Shown: positions 1-9,798, numbered from the stretch's first letter. The stretch: 45,798 nucleotides of DNA from Lachnospiraceae bacterium (GCA_022797995.1 JAAWLQ010000002.1:1-45798); one strand, 5' to 3'. Numbers and translations: made by a program. Notes: generated from the letters alone by a model not told the origin.

Positions 1-334
1 CCCGGGAGAGGTGAGCCGGATTTACCTGAATTTCTCCGATCCGTGGCCGAAGGACAGGCATGCAAAGCGCAGACTGCCCTCGCGGGAATTCCTGGCCAGA
101 TATGATGTGATTTTGGAGAAAGGCGGATGGCTGGAGTTCAAGACAGACAACCGGGAGCTGTTCGATTTTGCCGTGGAAGAACTGGAGCCGGCGGGCTGGC
201 ATGCAAGTGTGCTCACCTATGATCTTCACCATGACGAAGCTCTGATGCAGGGTAATGTAATGACAGAGTACGAAGAGAAATTCTCGAGCCTGGGAAATCC
301 TATCTGCAAGTATATTATTGCAAGAGACAGATAG
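1..334 (+). CDS. trmB: tRNA (guanine-N7)-methyltransferase, C-terminal part
   Basis: The gene enters from the left edge and the reading frame is open from base 2, so the start lies outside the window; the GTG at 11 is internal. About 110 C-terminal residues are visible. They begin PGEVSRIYLNFSDPWPK, which carries the NFSDPWPK block typical of TrmB, the SAM-dependent enzyme that makes m7G46 in tRNA. The following KRRL and EFKTDN segments also fit the family. The end at TAG 332-334 gives a normal C-terminus. A small inverted repeat spans the stop codon (325-330 with 338-343). Confidence 0.9.
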   Translation, partial: PGEVSRIYLNFSDPWPKDRHAKRRLPSREFLARYDVILEKGGWLEFKTDNRELFDFAVEELEPAGWHASVLTYDLHHDEALMQGNVMTEYEEKFSSLGNPICKYIIARDR

Positions 335-474
335 CTGCTGTCTCGGATTTTGATACAAAATAAGCATCAAAATCTCTCGCGGGATAAGGAATGTGAATAG
401 TAACTAGCTGGTGACAGCTCAGGGTGCGTCTGAGCTGTTAAGACAATGAAGCAACTATATGGAGGTAAAAACTT
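335..474 (+). promoter_or_regulatory. trmB-trxA intergenic region with two perfect hairpins
   Basis: This gap holds two perfect 9-bp inverted repeats: GATTTTGAT 346-354 with ATCAAAATC 366-374, and ACAGCTCAG 414-422 with CTGAGCTGT 430-438. Neither is followed by a T run, so they do not look like simple terminators. GGAGG at 461-465 is the trxA ribosome binding site. No consensus promoter was recognised. Confidence 0.45.
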
Positions 475-795
475 ATGGAATACAGATTTACAGAGGACAA
501 TTTTGAAGCGGAAGTACTGCAGGCTGCCACCCCCGTGCTGGTGGACTTTTATGCGGACTGGTGTAATCCCTGTCGGATGATGGGACCGGTGGTGGAGAAA
601 ATTGCGGAAGAGTATGAAGGCAGAGTGAAAGTCGGAAAGTGTAATATTGACGAGAACATGACGCTGGCGGCGCGCTACCGCATTTCCAGCATTCCGGCTT
701 TTGTGATGTTCAAAAACGGCAGCCCGGCGGCCACTTACGTGGGATCTATGCCTGCGGCGGAATTAAAGGAAAAGGTTGAGCAGGCATTGAAGTGA
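475..795 (+). CDS. trxA: thioredoxin
   Basis: A 106-residue protein of normal thioredoxin length, a cytoplasmic disulfide reductase. The active site is W29-C30-N31-P32-C33, and the cis-proline segment SSIPAFVMF follows at about residues 70-80. The CxxC middle is Asn-Pro rather than the usual Gly-Pro, which in this family can shift redox potential or partner choice. The start ATG follows GGAGG at a good distance. The next gene begins 1 base after the TGA, so the two are probably cotranscribed. No thioredoxin reductase is adjacent. Confidence 0.93.
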   Translation: MEYRFTEDNFEAEVLQAATPVLVDFYADWCNPCRMMGPVVEKIAEEYEGRVKVGKCNIDENMTLAARYRISSIPAFVMFKNGSPAATYVGSMPAAELKEKVEQALK

Positions 796-796
796 G

Positions 797-1672
797 ATGA
801 AAAAAGAAACTGTTGTGTACGAGGGAAAGAGATTGTTGATCTGTGTGCTGGGGGCGTTTCTCTACGCCGCCGGCACCAATCTTTTTGTGGTTCCGGCCGG
901 GCTGTATACGGGCGGACTGATGGGCTTCTGTCAGGTGATCAGAACGGTGCTTGCAAGATATTTTCATCTGAATTTCACCAATTTTGACATTGCCGGTATC
1001 ATTTATTACCTGATCAATATTCCCATTTTTGTGGTGGCTTTTAAGCGGATGGGGAGAATGTTTTTCGCGAAGACACTGTTTACCGTTACGGTGATGACCA
1101 TCTTCCTCTCCCTGATTCCCACAAGGATGATTGTGAAGGATACCATGGCCGCCTGTATGGTAGGCGGAATCATAACCGGCGCAGGAATCGGTCTGACCCT
1201 GAGAATGGCCTCTTCCGGAGGCGGAATGGACGTGGTGGGCGTGCTGCTGATCCGGTGGAAGAGAGATTTCAGCGTGGGTAAGGCGAATCTCTTCGTCAAC
1301 CTGGCGCTGTATGCAATCTGCCTTTTCATGTTCGATGTGGAAATCGTGGTATACTCGGTTATTTATGCCGCGGTGCATTCCGTGGCCATGGATAAGGTGC
1401 ATACCCAGAATATCAACGTGGAGGCGAAGATCATCACAAAGGCGGATACCGCCGCGCTGGAGAAGGTGATTTTCGAGGAAATCTACAGGGGAATCACAAA
1501 ATGGTCCACCATGGGCGCATACACTCATGAGGATTCCCATATGCTGTATATTACATTGTCCAAATATGAGGTGAGCCGTCTGAAAGCGGCGGTGCACCGG
1601 TTCGATCCCAACGCGTTTATTGTGATAAACGAAGGGGTCAGCGTGGACGGAAATTTCGTGAAAAAGCTGTAA
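797..1672 (+). CDS. YitT family membrane protein (DUF161 + DUF2179)
   Basis: A 291-residue protein with about five hydrophobic segments over residues 10-190, then a soluble C-terminal domain of about 80 residues resembling DUF2179 (from about 'NVEAKIITKAD'). The N-terminal GAFLYAAGTNLFVVPAGLYTGG and the glycine-rich SSGGGMDVVG motif are typical of the YitT/YqfU group. Members are inner-membrane proteins of uncertain function, possibly transporters. The gene is tightly coupled to trxA and ends at a strong hairpin. The specific role is unknown. Confidence 0.88.
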   Translation: MKKETVVYEGKRLLICVLGAFLYAAGTNLFVVPAGLYTGGLMGFCQVIRTVLARYFHLNFTNFDIAGIIYYLINIPIFVVAFKRMGRMFFAKTLFTVTVMTIFLSLIPTRMIVKDTMAACMVGGIITGAGIGLTLRMASSGGGMDVVGVLLIRWKRDFSVGKANLFVNLALYAICLFMFDVEIVVYSVIYAAVHSVAMDKVHTQNINVEAKIITKADTAALEKVIFEEIYRGITKWSTMGAYTHEDSHMLYITLSKYEVSRLKAAVHRFDPNAFIVINEGVSVDGNFVKKL

Positions 1673-1674
1673 GA

Positions 1675-1704
1675 AAACCCCGGTGGGAGCCGGGGTTTGT
1701 TATT
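1675..1704 (+). terminator. intrinsic terminator after the YitT gene
   Basis: Perfect 9-bp stem AAACCCCGG (1675-1683) with CCGGGGTTT (1690-1698), a 6-nt loop, then TTTGTTATT. It lies 3 bases past the stop codon. Confidence 0.8.
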
Positions 1705-1708
1705 CATG

Positions 1709-1743
1709 ACAATAGAAGCCTCGCGAAGCGTGGATTCTATTGT
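1709..1743. repeat. hairpin with CGC-GAA-GCG tip, shared by convergent genes
   Basis: ACAATAGAA (1709-1717) pairs with TTCTATTGT (1735-1743). The inner part contains TCGCGAAGCG (1721-1730), giving a CGC-GAA-GCG tip. It lies between the convergent YitT and DUF1846 genes and could end transcription of the latter. A hairpin with the same tip lies at 3285-3315, on the other side of the DUF1846 gene. Confidence 0.6.
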
Positions 1744-1745
1744 TG

Positions 1746-3221
1746 TCAATATTTCTTCCTGCCGGTCTGAACAGGTTCGCTGGTCAGGTCCATTCCCAGT
1801 CGCTTGTATATCTTGATGTCCACCTCGGACAGCATAACCGATGTGTGAACCTGACAGCCCTTCAGATTTGGCAGCTGTTCCAGAGCCCGGCGGGCGTTAT
1901 CATCGTGACATGCGGCAAGAGCCAGGGCGATGAGAACTTCGTCCGTGTGGAGACGGGGATTGCGGCCGCCCAGGTAGCGCACCTTCAGGTCCTGAATGGG
2001 CTCGATGGCTTCCGGCTTGATAAGCTTGGTGTCGTGATCCACACCTGCCAGATATTTCAGGGCATTCAGCAGCAATGCCGCGGAAGCACCCAGGAAGTCC
2101 GATGTTTTGGAGGTGATGATATGGCCGTCCGCCAGTTCGATGGCGGCGGTGGGGACCCCCAGGGCTTCGGCGCGCTCTATGGCCGCAGTAGTGACATGCC
2201 TGTCAGCTGTGGTTATCTTGGCCTGTTTCATCAGAAGTTCAATTTTATATACCTCCGTTTCAGGAGAGGCTTCCCGCACCACTTTGTTCAATGCAGTATA
2301 ATAACGGCGAATAATTTCCATTTTGGAAGCTTCACAGCAGGCTTCGTCGTCAATGATACAGTTCCCGGCCATGTTGACACCCATGTCAGTAGGAGATTTG
2401 TAGGGGTTAGCGCCGTAAATGCCTTCAAATATGGCATTCAGTACTGGGAAAATCTCAATGTCCCGATTATAATTGACGGTAGTCTTTCCATAGGCTTCCA
2501 GGTGGAAGGGGTCAATCATATTCACATCGTTTAAATCTGCGGTGGCGGCTTCGTACGCCAGGTTAATCGGGTGCTTAAGTGGTATATTCCAGATGGGGAA
2601 AGTCTCAAATTTGGCATAGCCGGCCTTGATTCCCCTCAGGTTGTCATGGTAGAGCTGGGAAAGGCAGGTGGCCATTTTGCCACTTCCCGGACCAGGAGCC
2701 GTAACGACCACCAGAGGCCTGGTGGTTTCTATGTAATCGTTTTTTCCATAGCCGTTTTCACTGACGATCAGAGGCACATTGGCGGGATAGCCCTCGATTG
2801 TATAGTGCAGATAGACCTTTATATTCTTTTTTTCCAGCTTCGTCTTAAACTGCTCCGCGCTGTGCTGGCCGGAATAGTGAGTGATGACCACGCTGCCCAC
2901 ATACAGGCCTCTGTTCTGGAACTCATCCCGCAGACGCAGCACATCCACATCGTAAGTGATACCCAGATCGCCGCGGATTTTATTTTTCTCAATATCGGCG
3001 GCACTGATGACGATGACAATCTCGGCACAGTCTGAAAGCTGCATCAGCATCTGCAGCTTAGCGTCAGGCGCAAAGCCGGGCAGAACTCTGGATGCATGAT
3101 AATCGTCAAAAAGCTTTCCTCCGAATTCCAGATAAAGCTTGTCCCCAAACTGAACAATACGTTCCTTGATGTGTTCCGACTGCATTTTCAGATACTTGTT
3201 ATTGTCAAATCCGATTTTCAT
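1746..3221 (-). CDS. DUF1846 family protein
   Basis: A 491-residue cytoplasmic protein recognised as the DUF1846 family by MKIGFDNNKYLKMQSEHI at the N-terminus and the VVTAPGPGSGKMATCLSQLYHD segment around residues 170-190. That segment looks like a nucleotide-binding P-loop (GPGSGK). No reaction is established that I can name. The start is set at 3221 because GAGGA lies 5 bases upstream; an ATG two codons earlier (3227) overlaps that site. The gene is monocistronic on the minus strand and convergent with the YitT gene. Confidence 0.85.
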   Translation of the reverse strand: MKIGFDNNKYLKMQSEHIKERIVQFGDKLYLEFGGKLFDDYHASRVLPGFAPDAKLQMLMQLSDCAEIVIVISAADIEKNKIRGDLGITYDVDVLRLRDEFQNRGLYVGSVVITHYSGQHSAEQFKTKLEKKNIKVYLHYTIEGYPANVPLIVSENGYGKNDYIETTRPLVVVTAPGPGSGKMATCLSQLYHDNLRGIKAGYAKFETFPIWNIPLKHPINLAYEAATADLNDVNMIDPFHLEAYGKTTVNYNRDIEIFPVLNAIFEGIYGANPYKSPTDMGVNMAGNCIIDDEACCEASKMEIIRRYYTALNKVVREASPETEVYKIELLMKQAKITTADRHVTTAAIERAEALGVPTAAIELADGHIITSKTSDFLGASAALLLNALKYLAGVDHDTKLIKPEAIEPIQDLKVRYLGGRNPRLHTDEVLIALALAACHDDNARRALEQLPNLKGCQVHTSVMLSEVDIKIYKRLGMDLTSEPVQTGRKKY

Positions 3222-3284
3222 TGTCATCCTCGATTCTGTGATTTGGTGGCAACGGTGTGGTGCCCTGCCCTGAATAGCCCTTTG

Positions 3285-3315
3285 ATTATAGGGTTCGCGA
3301 AGCGGTTCCTATAAT
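3285..3315. repeat. hairpin with CGC-GAA-GCG tip upstream of the DUF1846 gene
   Basis: ATTATAGG (3285-3292) pairs with CCTATAAT (3308-3315), and the inner TTCGCGAAGCGG repeats the tip of the element at 1709-1743. It lies in the 5' region of the DUF1846 gene, about 65 bases from its start. Confidence 0.6.
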
Positions 3316-3406
3316 AAAGACATTTTACCACAGTTTTATTGACATTGGAATGGTAAAAAGTTTAGAAATCTTTAAGAGTTAATTTGTTTTTTTCACATTT
3401 ATGCTA

Positions 3407-3435
3407 TTGATTTATCAATGGGTACTCTCTATAAT
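3407..3435 (+). promoter_or_regulatory. ftsH promoter
   Basis: TTGATT (3407-3412), a 17-bp spacer, then TATAAT (3430-3435). This looks like a good housekeeping promoter about 70 bases before ftsH. A second TTGACA lies at 3339-3344 without a clear -10. Confidence 0.65.
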
Positions 3436-3502
3436 AAAATGGATTTATTGACTTTTAAGCTCAGAGGGTTGAGATAAAGGCAAAAACGGAAACGGAGTTA
3501 CT

Positions 3503-5923
3503 ATGGATAATCAAATGAATCAGTATGATAACGGAGGAGGATACAACAACGGCGGCCGGGGCAATATGCCAGGCAACAACGGCGGCAATGGAAATCAACC
3601 TCCCAGAAAACCGAATATCATGATGGTACTGCTGGCAGGACTGAGTACGGTGCTGCTGGTTTTCATGCTTTGGAATCTGCTGTTCGGTACTTCCGGCAAT
3701 ACGCAGGAAGTCAGCTACACAAAGTTCCTGGAGTATATCAACGCGGACGAGGTTGAGGCGGTGGAAGTCCAGAGTACGGGACAGATACTGTTTACTCTGA
3801 AAAAGGAAGTAGCCTCGGAGGACACGCCCACGATTCCGCAGGGATACGGAGCTTTTTACGGAAATGTAAAAGTGACCTACTCCACAATCATCATGGAGGA
3901 TCTGGATACGCTCACTTCCCGGCTGGAGAAGCACGGGATAGACGGTACCCGGATTCTCAGCGACAATTCGGGCCGTATCCTGGATATTTTCCTGTATGTG
4001 GTGCTTCCGGTCCTGCTTATGTGGATATTGCTGGGAGTGGTGTTCCGGAAAATGAGCGGCTCCGGCGGTCCCATGGGCGTGGGTAAAAGCAACGCAAAGG
4101 TCTATGTGCAGAAGGAGACGGGCGTAACCTTCAAGGATGTGGCCGGGGAGGACGAGGCGAAAGAGTCTCTGGTGGAAGTGGTAGATTTCCTGCACAATCC
4201 CGGGAAATATTCCAAAATCGGTGCAAGGCTGCCGAAGGGCGCTCTGCTGGTAGGCCCTCCCGGAACCGGTAAGACGCTGCTGGCCAAAGCGGTGGCCGGA
4301 GAGGCCCATGTCCCTTTTTTCTCTCTGACAGGATCCGACTTTATCGAATTGTATGTAGGCGTGGGCGCCAGCCGTGTGCGTGACCTGTTCAAGGAGGCCA
4401 CGAAGAACGCCCCCTGTATCATCTTTATCGACGAGATTGATGCCATCGGCCGCAGCCGTGATTCCAAGTACGGCGGGGGGAACGAGGAGCGGGAACAGAC
4501 GCTGAATCAGCTTCTCTCGGAGATGGACGGTTTCGACAGCTCGAAGGGTATCCTGATTCTGGGGGCCACCAACCGGCCTGAGATTCTGGATAAGGCGCTT
4601 CTGCGGCCCGGGCGTTTCGACAGACGGATTATCGTGGATAAGCCGGACCTGAGAGGGCGTGTGGAGATCTTGAAGGTACATGCAAAGGATGTGAAGATGG
4701 ATGAAACCGTGGACCTGGATGCCATTGCTCTGGCAACCAGCGGCGCGGTGGGTTCCGATCTGGCGAATATGATCAACGAGGCGGCTATCAATGCCGTGAA
4801 GGAAGGCAGAGACTATGTCTGCCAGAAGGATTTGTTCAATTCCGTGGAAGTGGTGCTGGTAGGTAAGGAGAAGAAGGACCGCATTATGAGCAAGGAGGAG
4901 CGAAGGATTGTCTCCTATCATGAAGTGGGCCACGCGCTGATCAGCGCCCTGCAGAAGAATTCCGAGCCGGTGCAGAAGATCACCATTGTTCCCCGTACCA
5001 TGGGAGCCCTGGGCTATGTCATGCATGTGCCGGAGGAGGAGAAATACCTGAACACCGAGGCGGAGCTGAGAGATATGCTGGTGAGCCTGGTGGGTGGCCG
5101 TGCGGCGGAGGAAATTGTGTTTGAGACTGTGACCACAGGGGCGGCCAATGATATTGAGAAAGCCACCGATATCGCCCGCAACATGGTGACCCGTTACGGA
5201 ATGAGCAAGAAGTTCGGCCTGATGGGACTGGCCACCGTTGAGAGCCAGTATCTGGAGGGCAGAACGGCGCTGAACTGCAGTGACTCCACGGCGGCGGAGA
5301 TTGACGCCGAGGTGGTGGAGATTCTGAAGGAAAGCTATGAGAAAGCGCTGGATCTGCTGCGGGACAACAGGGACGTGATGGATAAGCTGGCGGAATTCCT
5401 GATTGAGAAGGAGACCATAACCGGCAAGGAGTTCATGGAGATCTTCCGCAGGGAAAAAGGCCTGCCTGAGCCGGAGGAGAAGAAAGAGGATACTCCCGAG
5501 GAGCTGTCTGCAAGGGAGGCAGAGAAGGTAGAGGAAAAGAAGGAAGAGGCAAAGAAGGAAGAGGCAAAGGAACAAACCTCTCAGGAGCCCGGGCATTATC
5601 AGTTTTCCTGGGAACAGGCTCTGGAGAAGGAGAAGGCGGCGGGCCGGGGAGATTCCGGGAAGCCGCAGACTGACGGGGAGCAGGAAAACGCTTCGGAAGA
5701 AAGCGAGCTCCAGAAGGCCGAGAGTACCGCAGCACCGGGAGACGGACCGGAGCACAGTGAAAAAGCGGAAAGCGGGTCAGAAGCGGAACCGGAGTCTGGG
5801 GAAGCGCGGGAGAGGAAAGCGGAAGCGGAAGAGAAACCGGAGCCCGAAGACAATCCGGAGCCGGCGGGCCTGCAGGAGAAGGAACATCCGGTGGGCAGAT
5901 TTTCCAACGGCAGAATAGATTGA
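3503..5923 (+). CDS. ftsH: ATP-dependent zinc metalloprotease FtsH
   Basis: An 806-residue membrane AAA+ protease that degrades misfolded and regulatory membrane proteins. In order: a Gly/Asn-rich cytoplasmic head (residues 1-36), TM1 (about 38-60), an extracytoplasmic domain, TM2 (about 155-175), the AAA domain with Walker A GPPGTGKT near 251 and Walker [10 protein letters not shown], and an M41 protease domain with HEVGH near 473 in place of the common HEAGH. After about residue 640 comes a low-complexity tail of about 160 residues rich in Glu, Lys, Ala and Pro. Usual length is 600-700, so the tail is unusual. GGAG precedes the ATG. The gene is flanked by its own promoter and a terminator-like hairpin. 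Confidence 0.97.
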   Translation: MDNQMNQYDNGGGYNNGGRGNMPGNNGGNGNQPPRKPNIMMVLLAGLSTVLLVFMLWNLLFGTSGNTQEVSYTKFLEYINADEVEAVEVQSTGQILFTLKKEVASEDTPTIPQGYGAFYGNVKVTYSTIIMEDLDTLTSRLEKHGIDGTRILSDNSGRILDIFLYVVLPVLLMWILLGVVFRKMSGSGGPMGVGKSNAKVYVQKETGVTFKDVAGEDEAKESLVEVVDFLHNPGKYSKIGARLPKGALLVGPPGTGKTLLAKAVAGEAHVPFFSLTGSDFIELYVGVGASRVRDLFKEATKNAPCIIFIDEIDAIGRSRDSKYGGGNEEREQTLNQLLSEMDGFDSSKGILILGATNRPEILDKALLRPGRFDRRIIVDKPDLRGRVEILKVHAKDVKMDETVDLDAIALATSGAVGSDLANMINEAAINAVKEGRDYVCQKDLFNSVEVVLVGKEKKDRIMSKEERRIVSYHEVGHALISALQKNSEPVQKITIVPRTMGALGYVMHVPEEEKYLNTEAELRDMLVSLVGGRAAEEIVFETVTTGAANDIEKATDIARNMVTRYGMSKKFGLMGLATVESQYLEGRTALNCSDSTAAEIDAEVVEILKESYEKALDLLRDNRDVMDKLAEFLIEKETITGKEFMEIFRREKGLPEPEEKKEDTPEELSAREAEKVEEKKEEAKKEEAKEQTSQEPGHYQFSWEQALEKEKAAGRGDSGKPQTDGEQENASEESELQKAESTAAPGDGPEHSEKAESGSEAEPESGEARERKAEAEEKPEPEDNPEPAGLQEKEHPVGRFSNGRID

Positions 5924-5964
5924 CGGCAGGCAGCACATGCTAAAACAGAGGATACTGTTAATGT

Positions 5965-5997
5965 GAGGGGGGAGATTTTATCTCCCCTCTCGATTTA
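5965..5997 (+). terminator. ftsH terminator
   Basis: GAGGGGGGAGA (5965-5975) pairs with TCTCCCCTC (5981-5989), with extra G residues bulged, followed by TCGATTT. The weak T tract makes this moderately supported. Confidence 0.6.
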
Positions 5998-6165
5998 TAG
6001 TACGAATATCGTAGATTATTCAGAATGGTTGATTTTGCTTTGATATGCAAAAGAGAGTTTATGAAGGAGCCGGCGTGTAAGTTCTGGCGCCAGGAGCCGG
6101 TGTGGAGTGGCTGCAGTTCATGGATACAGGAAGGGATGATAAAAGATAAAAATTCGAGTAGGTGG

Positions 6166-6194
6166 TTGTTGAGTTCGGAGATTCGTGATAAACT
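6166..6194 (+). promoter_or_regulatory. possible promoter for the antitoxin-like gene
   Basis: TTGTTG (6166-6171), a 17-bp spacer and TAAACT (6189-6194) lie 29 bases before the ATG at 6223. The match is partial. The preceding stretch from 5998 shows no other gene I can support. Confidence 0.35.
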
Positions 6195-6222
6195 AATCGT
6201 CAGGAATACAGGAAAAGGAGAC

Positions 6223-6432
6223 ATGACACAAGTTATGCAGGAATCAGTCAAGATGCTGGAAATGTTGCCAGAAAGTGAACAGGAGCTTGCAAATCAGCTT
6301 ATCAAGCGCATAGTGCTTGCTTGGGACCCGGATTATACAAAATTGACACCGGATGAGAAAAAGTGGTTGGAAGAAGCAGAACAGAGGATAGATAGTGGGG
6401 ACTATGTGAGAGAAGATGATGTTGATTGGTAA
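6223..6432 (+). CDS. small acidic antitoxin-like protein
   Basis: A 69-residue protein starting at the ATG preceded by AAAAGGAG (6213-6220); the longer open frame upstream has no ribosome binding site. The sequence ([17 protein letters not shown], then [22 protein letters not shown], ending REDDVDW) resembles small Clostridia proteins annotated as addiction-module components or antitoxins. It looks helical and acidic. No toxin-like ORF follows: the next gene is a lipoprotein amidase. It is either an orphan antitoxin or a small protein of unknown role. Confidence 0.65.
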   Translation: MTQVMQESVKMLEMLPESEQELANQLIKRIVLAWDPDYTKLTPDEKKWLEEAEQRIDSGDYVREDDVDW

Positions 6433-6583
6433 AAATAAGGCGGATGCGGGCTTAAAAGAGCAGAATCCGATGCCGGTTGTGGCATGGGAATTTGCTTGCA
6501 GGATGAGCATGCCCGTTTCCTGCAATGATAGTTCATACAGGCTTATGAATCAAGCCGGAAGGAGGAACTGCAGAACTGTAAAG

Positions 6584-7654
6584 ATGATAAAACATATCAG
6601 AATGTGTACCATGGCATTTGGACTGGGTCTGATACTATTGATGAGCGGCTGTGGAAAAGCAGAGGAGGAGTCCAGGTCTATGGTGAGTCTGGATGACATG
6701 GCGGTAGAACTGGACACACAGGAGCAGGACGGCGCCGGGGAATCCGGGAAAGAGTCCTCTGCCGCAGAGGAGTCAGGAAATAATGAGCTTTCGACGGCGT
6801 CAGGAGATTCGACGTCAGGGAACAATGAGTCTTCAGCGGCGCAGGAGAGTGGTGGGTCGGTGTCAGAGGATTTGCAATCCCCGGTACCCGGAGGCGAGAC
6901 AGGAGTGGAAAGTGGGGCCTCATCTGCTTCACAGCCGCAGACTGTAGTGTCACCGGAATCCGGCTCTCAATCCCAGACACCGGACGATTCCACAGCGCCT
7001 GCTGCCCAGGAGAACGGCTATCTGGTCGTCATCGACGCCGGACATCAGCAGAAGGGGAACAGCGAGAAGGAGCCCATCGGCCCAGGGGCAAGCGAGATGA
7101 AGGCGAAGGTGGCCGGCGGGACTTCCGGAGCCACCAGCGGCTTAAAAGAATACGAGCTGACCCTGATGGTGGCGGAGAAGCTGGAGGACGAGCTGACCAG
7201 CCGGGGTTATCAGGTGATTATGGTCCGGACTACCCATGATGTGAACATGAGCAACAGCGAGCGGGCCCAGGTGGCCAATGACGCGGAGGCGGATGCTTTT
7301 ATCCGCGTGCATGCCAACGGTTCGGAGAACACATCCGTGAACGGTGCAATGACCATCTGCCAGACGGCCTCCAATCCATACAACAGCACCTTCTATCAGC
7401 AGAGCAGAGACTTGTCGGATGCTGTGCTGGATGAGCTGGTGGCGGCTACAGGCTGTAAGAAGCAGTACGTCTGGGAGACGGACACCATGAGCGGCATCAA
7501 CTGGTGCATGGTTCCTGTGACCATTGTGGAGATGGGCTATATGACCAATCCGGAAGAGGATACGCTGATGGCCACGGACGAATATCAGGAGAAAATTGCG
7601 GACGGAATTGCCAATGGCATTGACAAATTCCTGAGCCAGGCCGATGAACAGTAA
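6584..7654 (+). CDS. N-acetylmuramoyl-L-alanine amidase, lipoprotein
   Basis: A 356-residue secreted protein. The N-terminus has a lipoprotein signal with the lipobox LMSGC, so it should be anchored to the outer face of the membrane. A Ser/Glu/Gly-rich linker spans about residues 35-145. The amidase_3 domain follows, with candidate zinc ligands in DAGHQ, KEYE, RVHANG and the catalytic Glu in IVEMGYMTN. It cleaves the bond between MurNAc and the stem peptide. The start is chosen so that the signal peptide is intact; the best ribosome binding site, AAGGAGG at 6558-6564, is 19 bases away, so the exact start is uncertain. Confidence 0.87.
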   Translation: MIKHIRMCTMAFGLGLILLMSGCGKAEEESRSMVSLDDMAVELDTQEQDGAGESGKESSAAEESGNNELSTASGDSTSGNNESSAAQESGGSVSEDLQSPVPGGETGVESGASSASQPQTVVSPESGSQSQTPDDSTAPAAQENGYLVVIDAGHQQKGNSEKEPIGPGASEMKAKVAGGTSGATSGLKEYELTLMVAEKLEDELTSRGYQVIMVRTTHDVNMSNSERAQVANDAEADAFIRVHANGSENTSVNGAMTICQTASNPYNSTFYQQSRDLSDAVLDELVAATGCKKQYVWETDTMSGINWCMVPVTIVEMGYMTNPEEDTLMATDEYQEKIADGIANGIDKFLSQADEQ

Positions 7655-7747
7655 AGGAAATACCTCCGGCGAGGAGGGCCATTGGAACCATTGGCTGCAG
7701 AAAAGGAAAAGCAACAGAGATTTAAGCGGGAAAATGGGGATTATGCC

Positions 7748-9622
7748 ATGTTTAACTTTGAAGAGGAACTGAAAAAGCTTCCCAAAGAGCCGGGAGTCTA
7801 TATTATGCGAGATGACAGGAATGTCATTTTGTATGTGGGTAAGGCGATCAACCTTCACAACCGCGTACGCTCCTATTTTCGGGAAAATATCGGCAGAGGT
7901 CCCATGATTGATAAAATGGTGTCTCTGATTGCCCGGTTTGAATATATCGTCACAGACTCGGAGCTGGAGGCCCTGGTGCTGGAGAATAACCTGATTAAGG
8001 AGAATTCTCCCAAGTATAATACTCTGCTGAAGGACGACAAGACCTATCCTTATATTAAGGTGACAGTGGGGGAAGAGTACCCCAGGATTCTGTTCTCCCG
8101 GGTGATGAAAAAGGATAAATCCAAATATTTCGGGCCCTACACCAGCGCGGCGTCCGTGAAGGACACCATCGATCTGCTGAACAAGCTCTATCATCTGCGC
8201 ACCTGCAACCGCAGTCTGCCTAAGGATATCGGGGTGGAGCGGCCCTGCCTGAACTATCACATCAAGCAGTGTCTTGCCCCCTGTCAGGGTTATATTGACA
8301 GAGAACAGTACAGAGAGCAGGTAAATCAGGCGCTGGAATTTTTGAACGGAAACTACAACCTGATTCTGAAGGATCTGGAGGCCAAAATGCAGGCGGCCGC
8401 GGAGGAGCTGGACTTCGAGGCGGCAGCGGGCTACAGAGATCTCTACAACAGCGTGAAACAGGTGGCCCAGAAGCAGAAGATTACGGACAGCGTCGGCGAG
8501 GATAAGGATATCATCGCCCTGTACCAGGATGACAGGGAAGCGGTGGTTCAGGTCTTCTTTGTCCGGGACGGCAAGCTCATCGGGCGGGACCATTATTATA
8601 TGACAAATGTGTCACCTGACAGCAAACCGGAAATTTTGGAGAATTTCGTGAAGCAGTTCTATGCCGGCACTCCTTTTATCCCCAGAGAGCTGATGTTACA
8701 ATATGAGATCGGGGACCATGAGCTCATTGAGAAATGGCTGACCGGGCGGAAAGGCGGGAGAGTCTACATCCGGGTGCCGAAAATCGGCTCCAAGGAGAAG
8801 CTGGTGGAGCTGGCGGCCCAGAACGCGAAGCACATCCTGGAGCAGGACAGGGAGCGGCTGAAACGGGAAGAAGGACGGACCATAGGTGCGGTAAAGGAGA
8901 TCGGGGCCCTTCTGGGCCTGGAACATATCGACCGGATGGAGGCTTTCGATATCTCCAATATCAATGGCTTTGAGAATGTGGGCTCCATGATTGTATTTGA
9001 GAAAGGGAAGCCCAAGACCAGCGATTACCGGAAATTCCGGATTAAGACCGTGTCCGGCCCTGACGATTACGCCTGTATGCGGGAGGTGCTGACCAGACGG
9101 TTCCGACATGGACTGGAGGAAGGCAGGGAGCTGGAGGAAAAGGAGCTGGAGAAGGAATATGGCAGCTTCACCAGATTCCCGGACCTGCTGATGATGGACG
9201 GCGGAAGAGGGCAGGTGAATATCGCCCTGTCTGTGCTGGAAGAGCTGAAAATAGCCATTCCGGTCTGCGGTATGGTGAAGGATGACAATCACCGCACCAG
9301 AGGGCTTTATTTTAACAATGTGGAACTGCCCATTGACACCCATTCCGAAGGTTTTAAGCTGATTACCAGAGTGCAGGACGAGGCCCACCGCTTTGCCATC
9401 GAGTATCACCGTTCTCTGCGCAGCAAGGCCCAGGTGAAATCCGTGCTGGATGATATCCCCGGGGTGGGACCGGCCAGGAGAAAGGCGCTGATGCGGCATT
9501 TCAAGTCCATCGAAGAGATTAAGACGGCGGATGTGGAGACTTTGGCGGCACTGCCGGAAATCAACCGTCGGGCGGCGGAGGAAATATTTGGATTTTTCCA
9601 TAAGGTACAGGAGAAAGCGTAA
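7748..9622 (+). CDS. uvrC: excinuclease ABC subunit C
   Basis: A 624-residue dual-incision nuclease subunit of nucleotide excision repair. A GIY-YIG domain ([18 protein letters not shown]) fills residues 13-90, a UvrB-binding motif lies near 215 ([22 protein letters not shown]), the RNase H-like C-terminal nuclease follows ([28 protein letters not shown]), and tandem HhH motifs end the protein ([16 protein letters not shown]). The ATG at 7748 has GGGGA seven bases upstream and matches family N-termini. A TTG at 7682 with a stronger AGGAGG would add 22 residues and cannot be excluded. Confidence 0.96.
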   Translation: MFNFEEELKKLPKEPGVYIMRDDRNVILYVGKAINLHNRVRSYFRENIGRGPMIDKMVSLIARFEYIVTDSELEALVLENNLIKENSPKYNTLLKDDKTYPYIKVTVGEEYPRILFSRVMKKDKSKYFGPYTSAASVKDTIDLLNKLYHLRTCNRSLPKDIGVERPCLNYHIKQCLAPCQGYIDREQYREQVNQALEFLNGNYNLILKDLEAKMQAAAEELDFEAAAGYRDLYNSVKQVAQKQKITDSVGEDKDIIALYQDDREAVVQVFFVRDGKLIGRDHYYMTNVSPDSKPEILENFVKQFYAGTPFIPRELMLQYEIGDHELIEKWLTGRKGGRVYIRVPKIGSKEKLVELAAQNAKHILEQDRERLKREEGRTIGAVKEIGALLGLEHIDRMEAFDISNINGFENVGSMIVFEKGKPKTSDYRKFRIKTVSGPDDYACMREVLTRRFRHGLEEGRELEEKELEKEYGSFTRFPDLLMMDGGRGQVNIALSVLEELKIAIPVCGMVKDDNHRTRGLYFNNVELPIDTHSEGFKLITRVQDEAHRFAIEYHRSLRSKAQVKSVLDDIPGVGPARRKALMRHFKSIEEIKTADVETLAALPEINRRAAEEIFGFFHKVQEKA

Positions 9623-9650
9623 ACGCTTAAATTAATACTGTTTTTAAACT

Positions 9651-9690
9651 GCGAACGACACTGGTTGGGAGAAACGCCGTTCGCTTTTTT
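9651..9690 (+). terminator. uvrC terminator
   Basis: GCGAACG (9651-9657) pairs with CGTTCGC (9678-9684), followed directly by six T residues (9685-9690). Confidence 0.85.
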
Positions 9691-9798
9691 AAAATACAAT
9701 TTGCACGTAACAGTTCAGCTTTTCCTGCTATGCAATTTCGCGAGACATTTACATATTTCAGGACATATTTCAAGCTGAAAAATCTTTTGTCTTATTAC

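Noticed and set aside
746-1597. A 283-codon minus-strand open frame opposite the YitT gene
   Set aside because: His-rich low-plausibility translation, antisense to a recognisable membrane protein.
3461-5755. A 764-codon open frame on the minus strand opposite ftsH
   Set aside because: It is the antisense shadow of a clearly conserved gene, is Leu/His-rich with no family features, and has no ribosome binding site.
7142-8593. A 483-codon minus-strand open frame opposite the amidase and uvrC
   Set aside because: It spans two unrelated genes on the other strand and shows no domain; it is a byproduct of codon bias.
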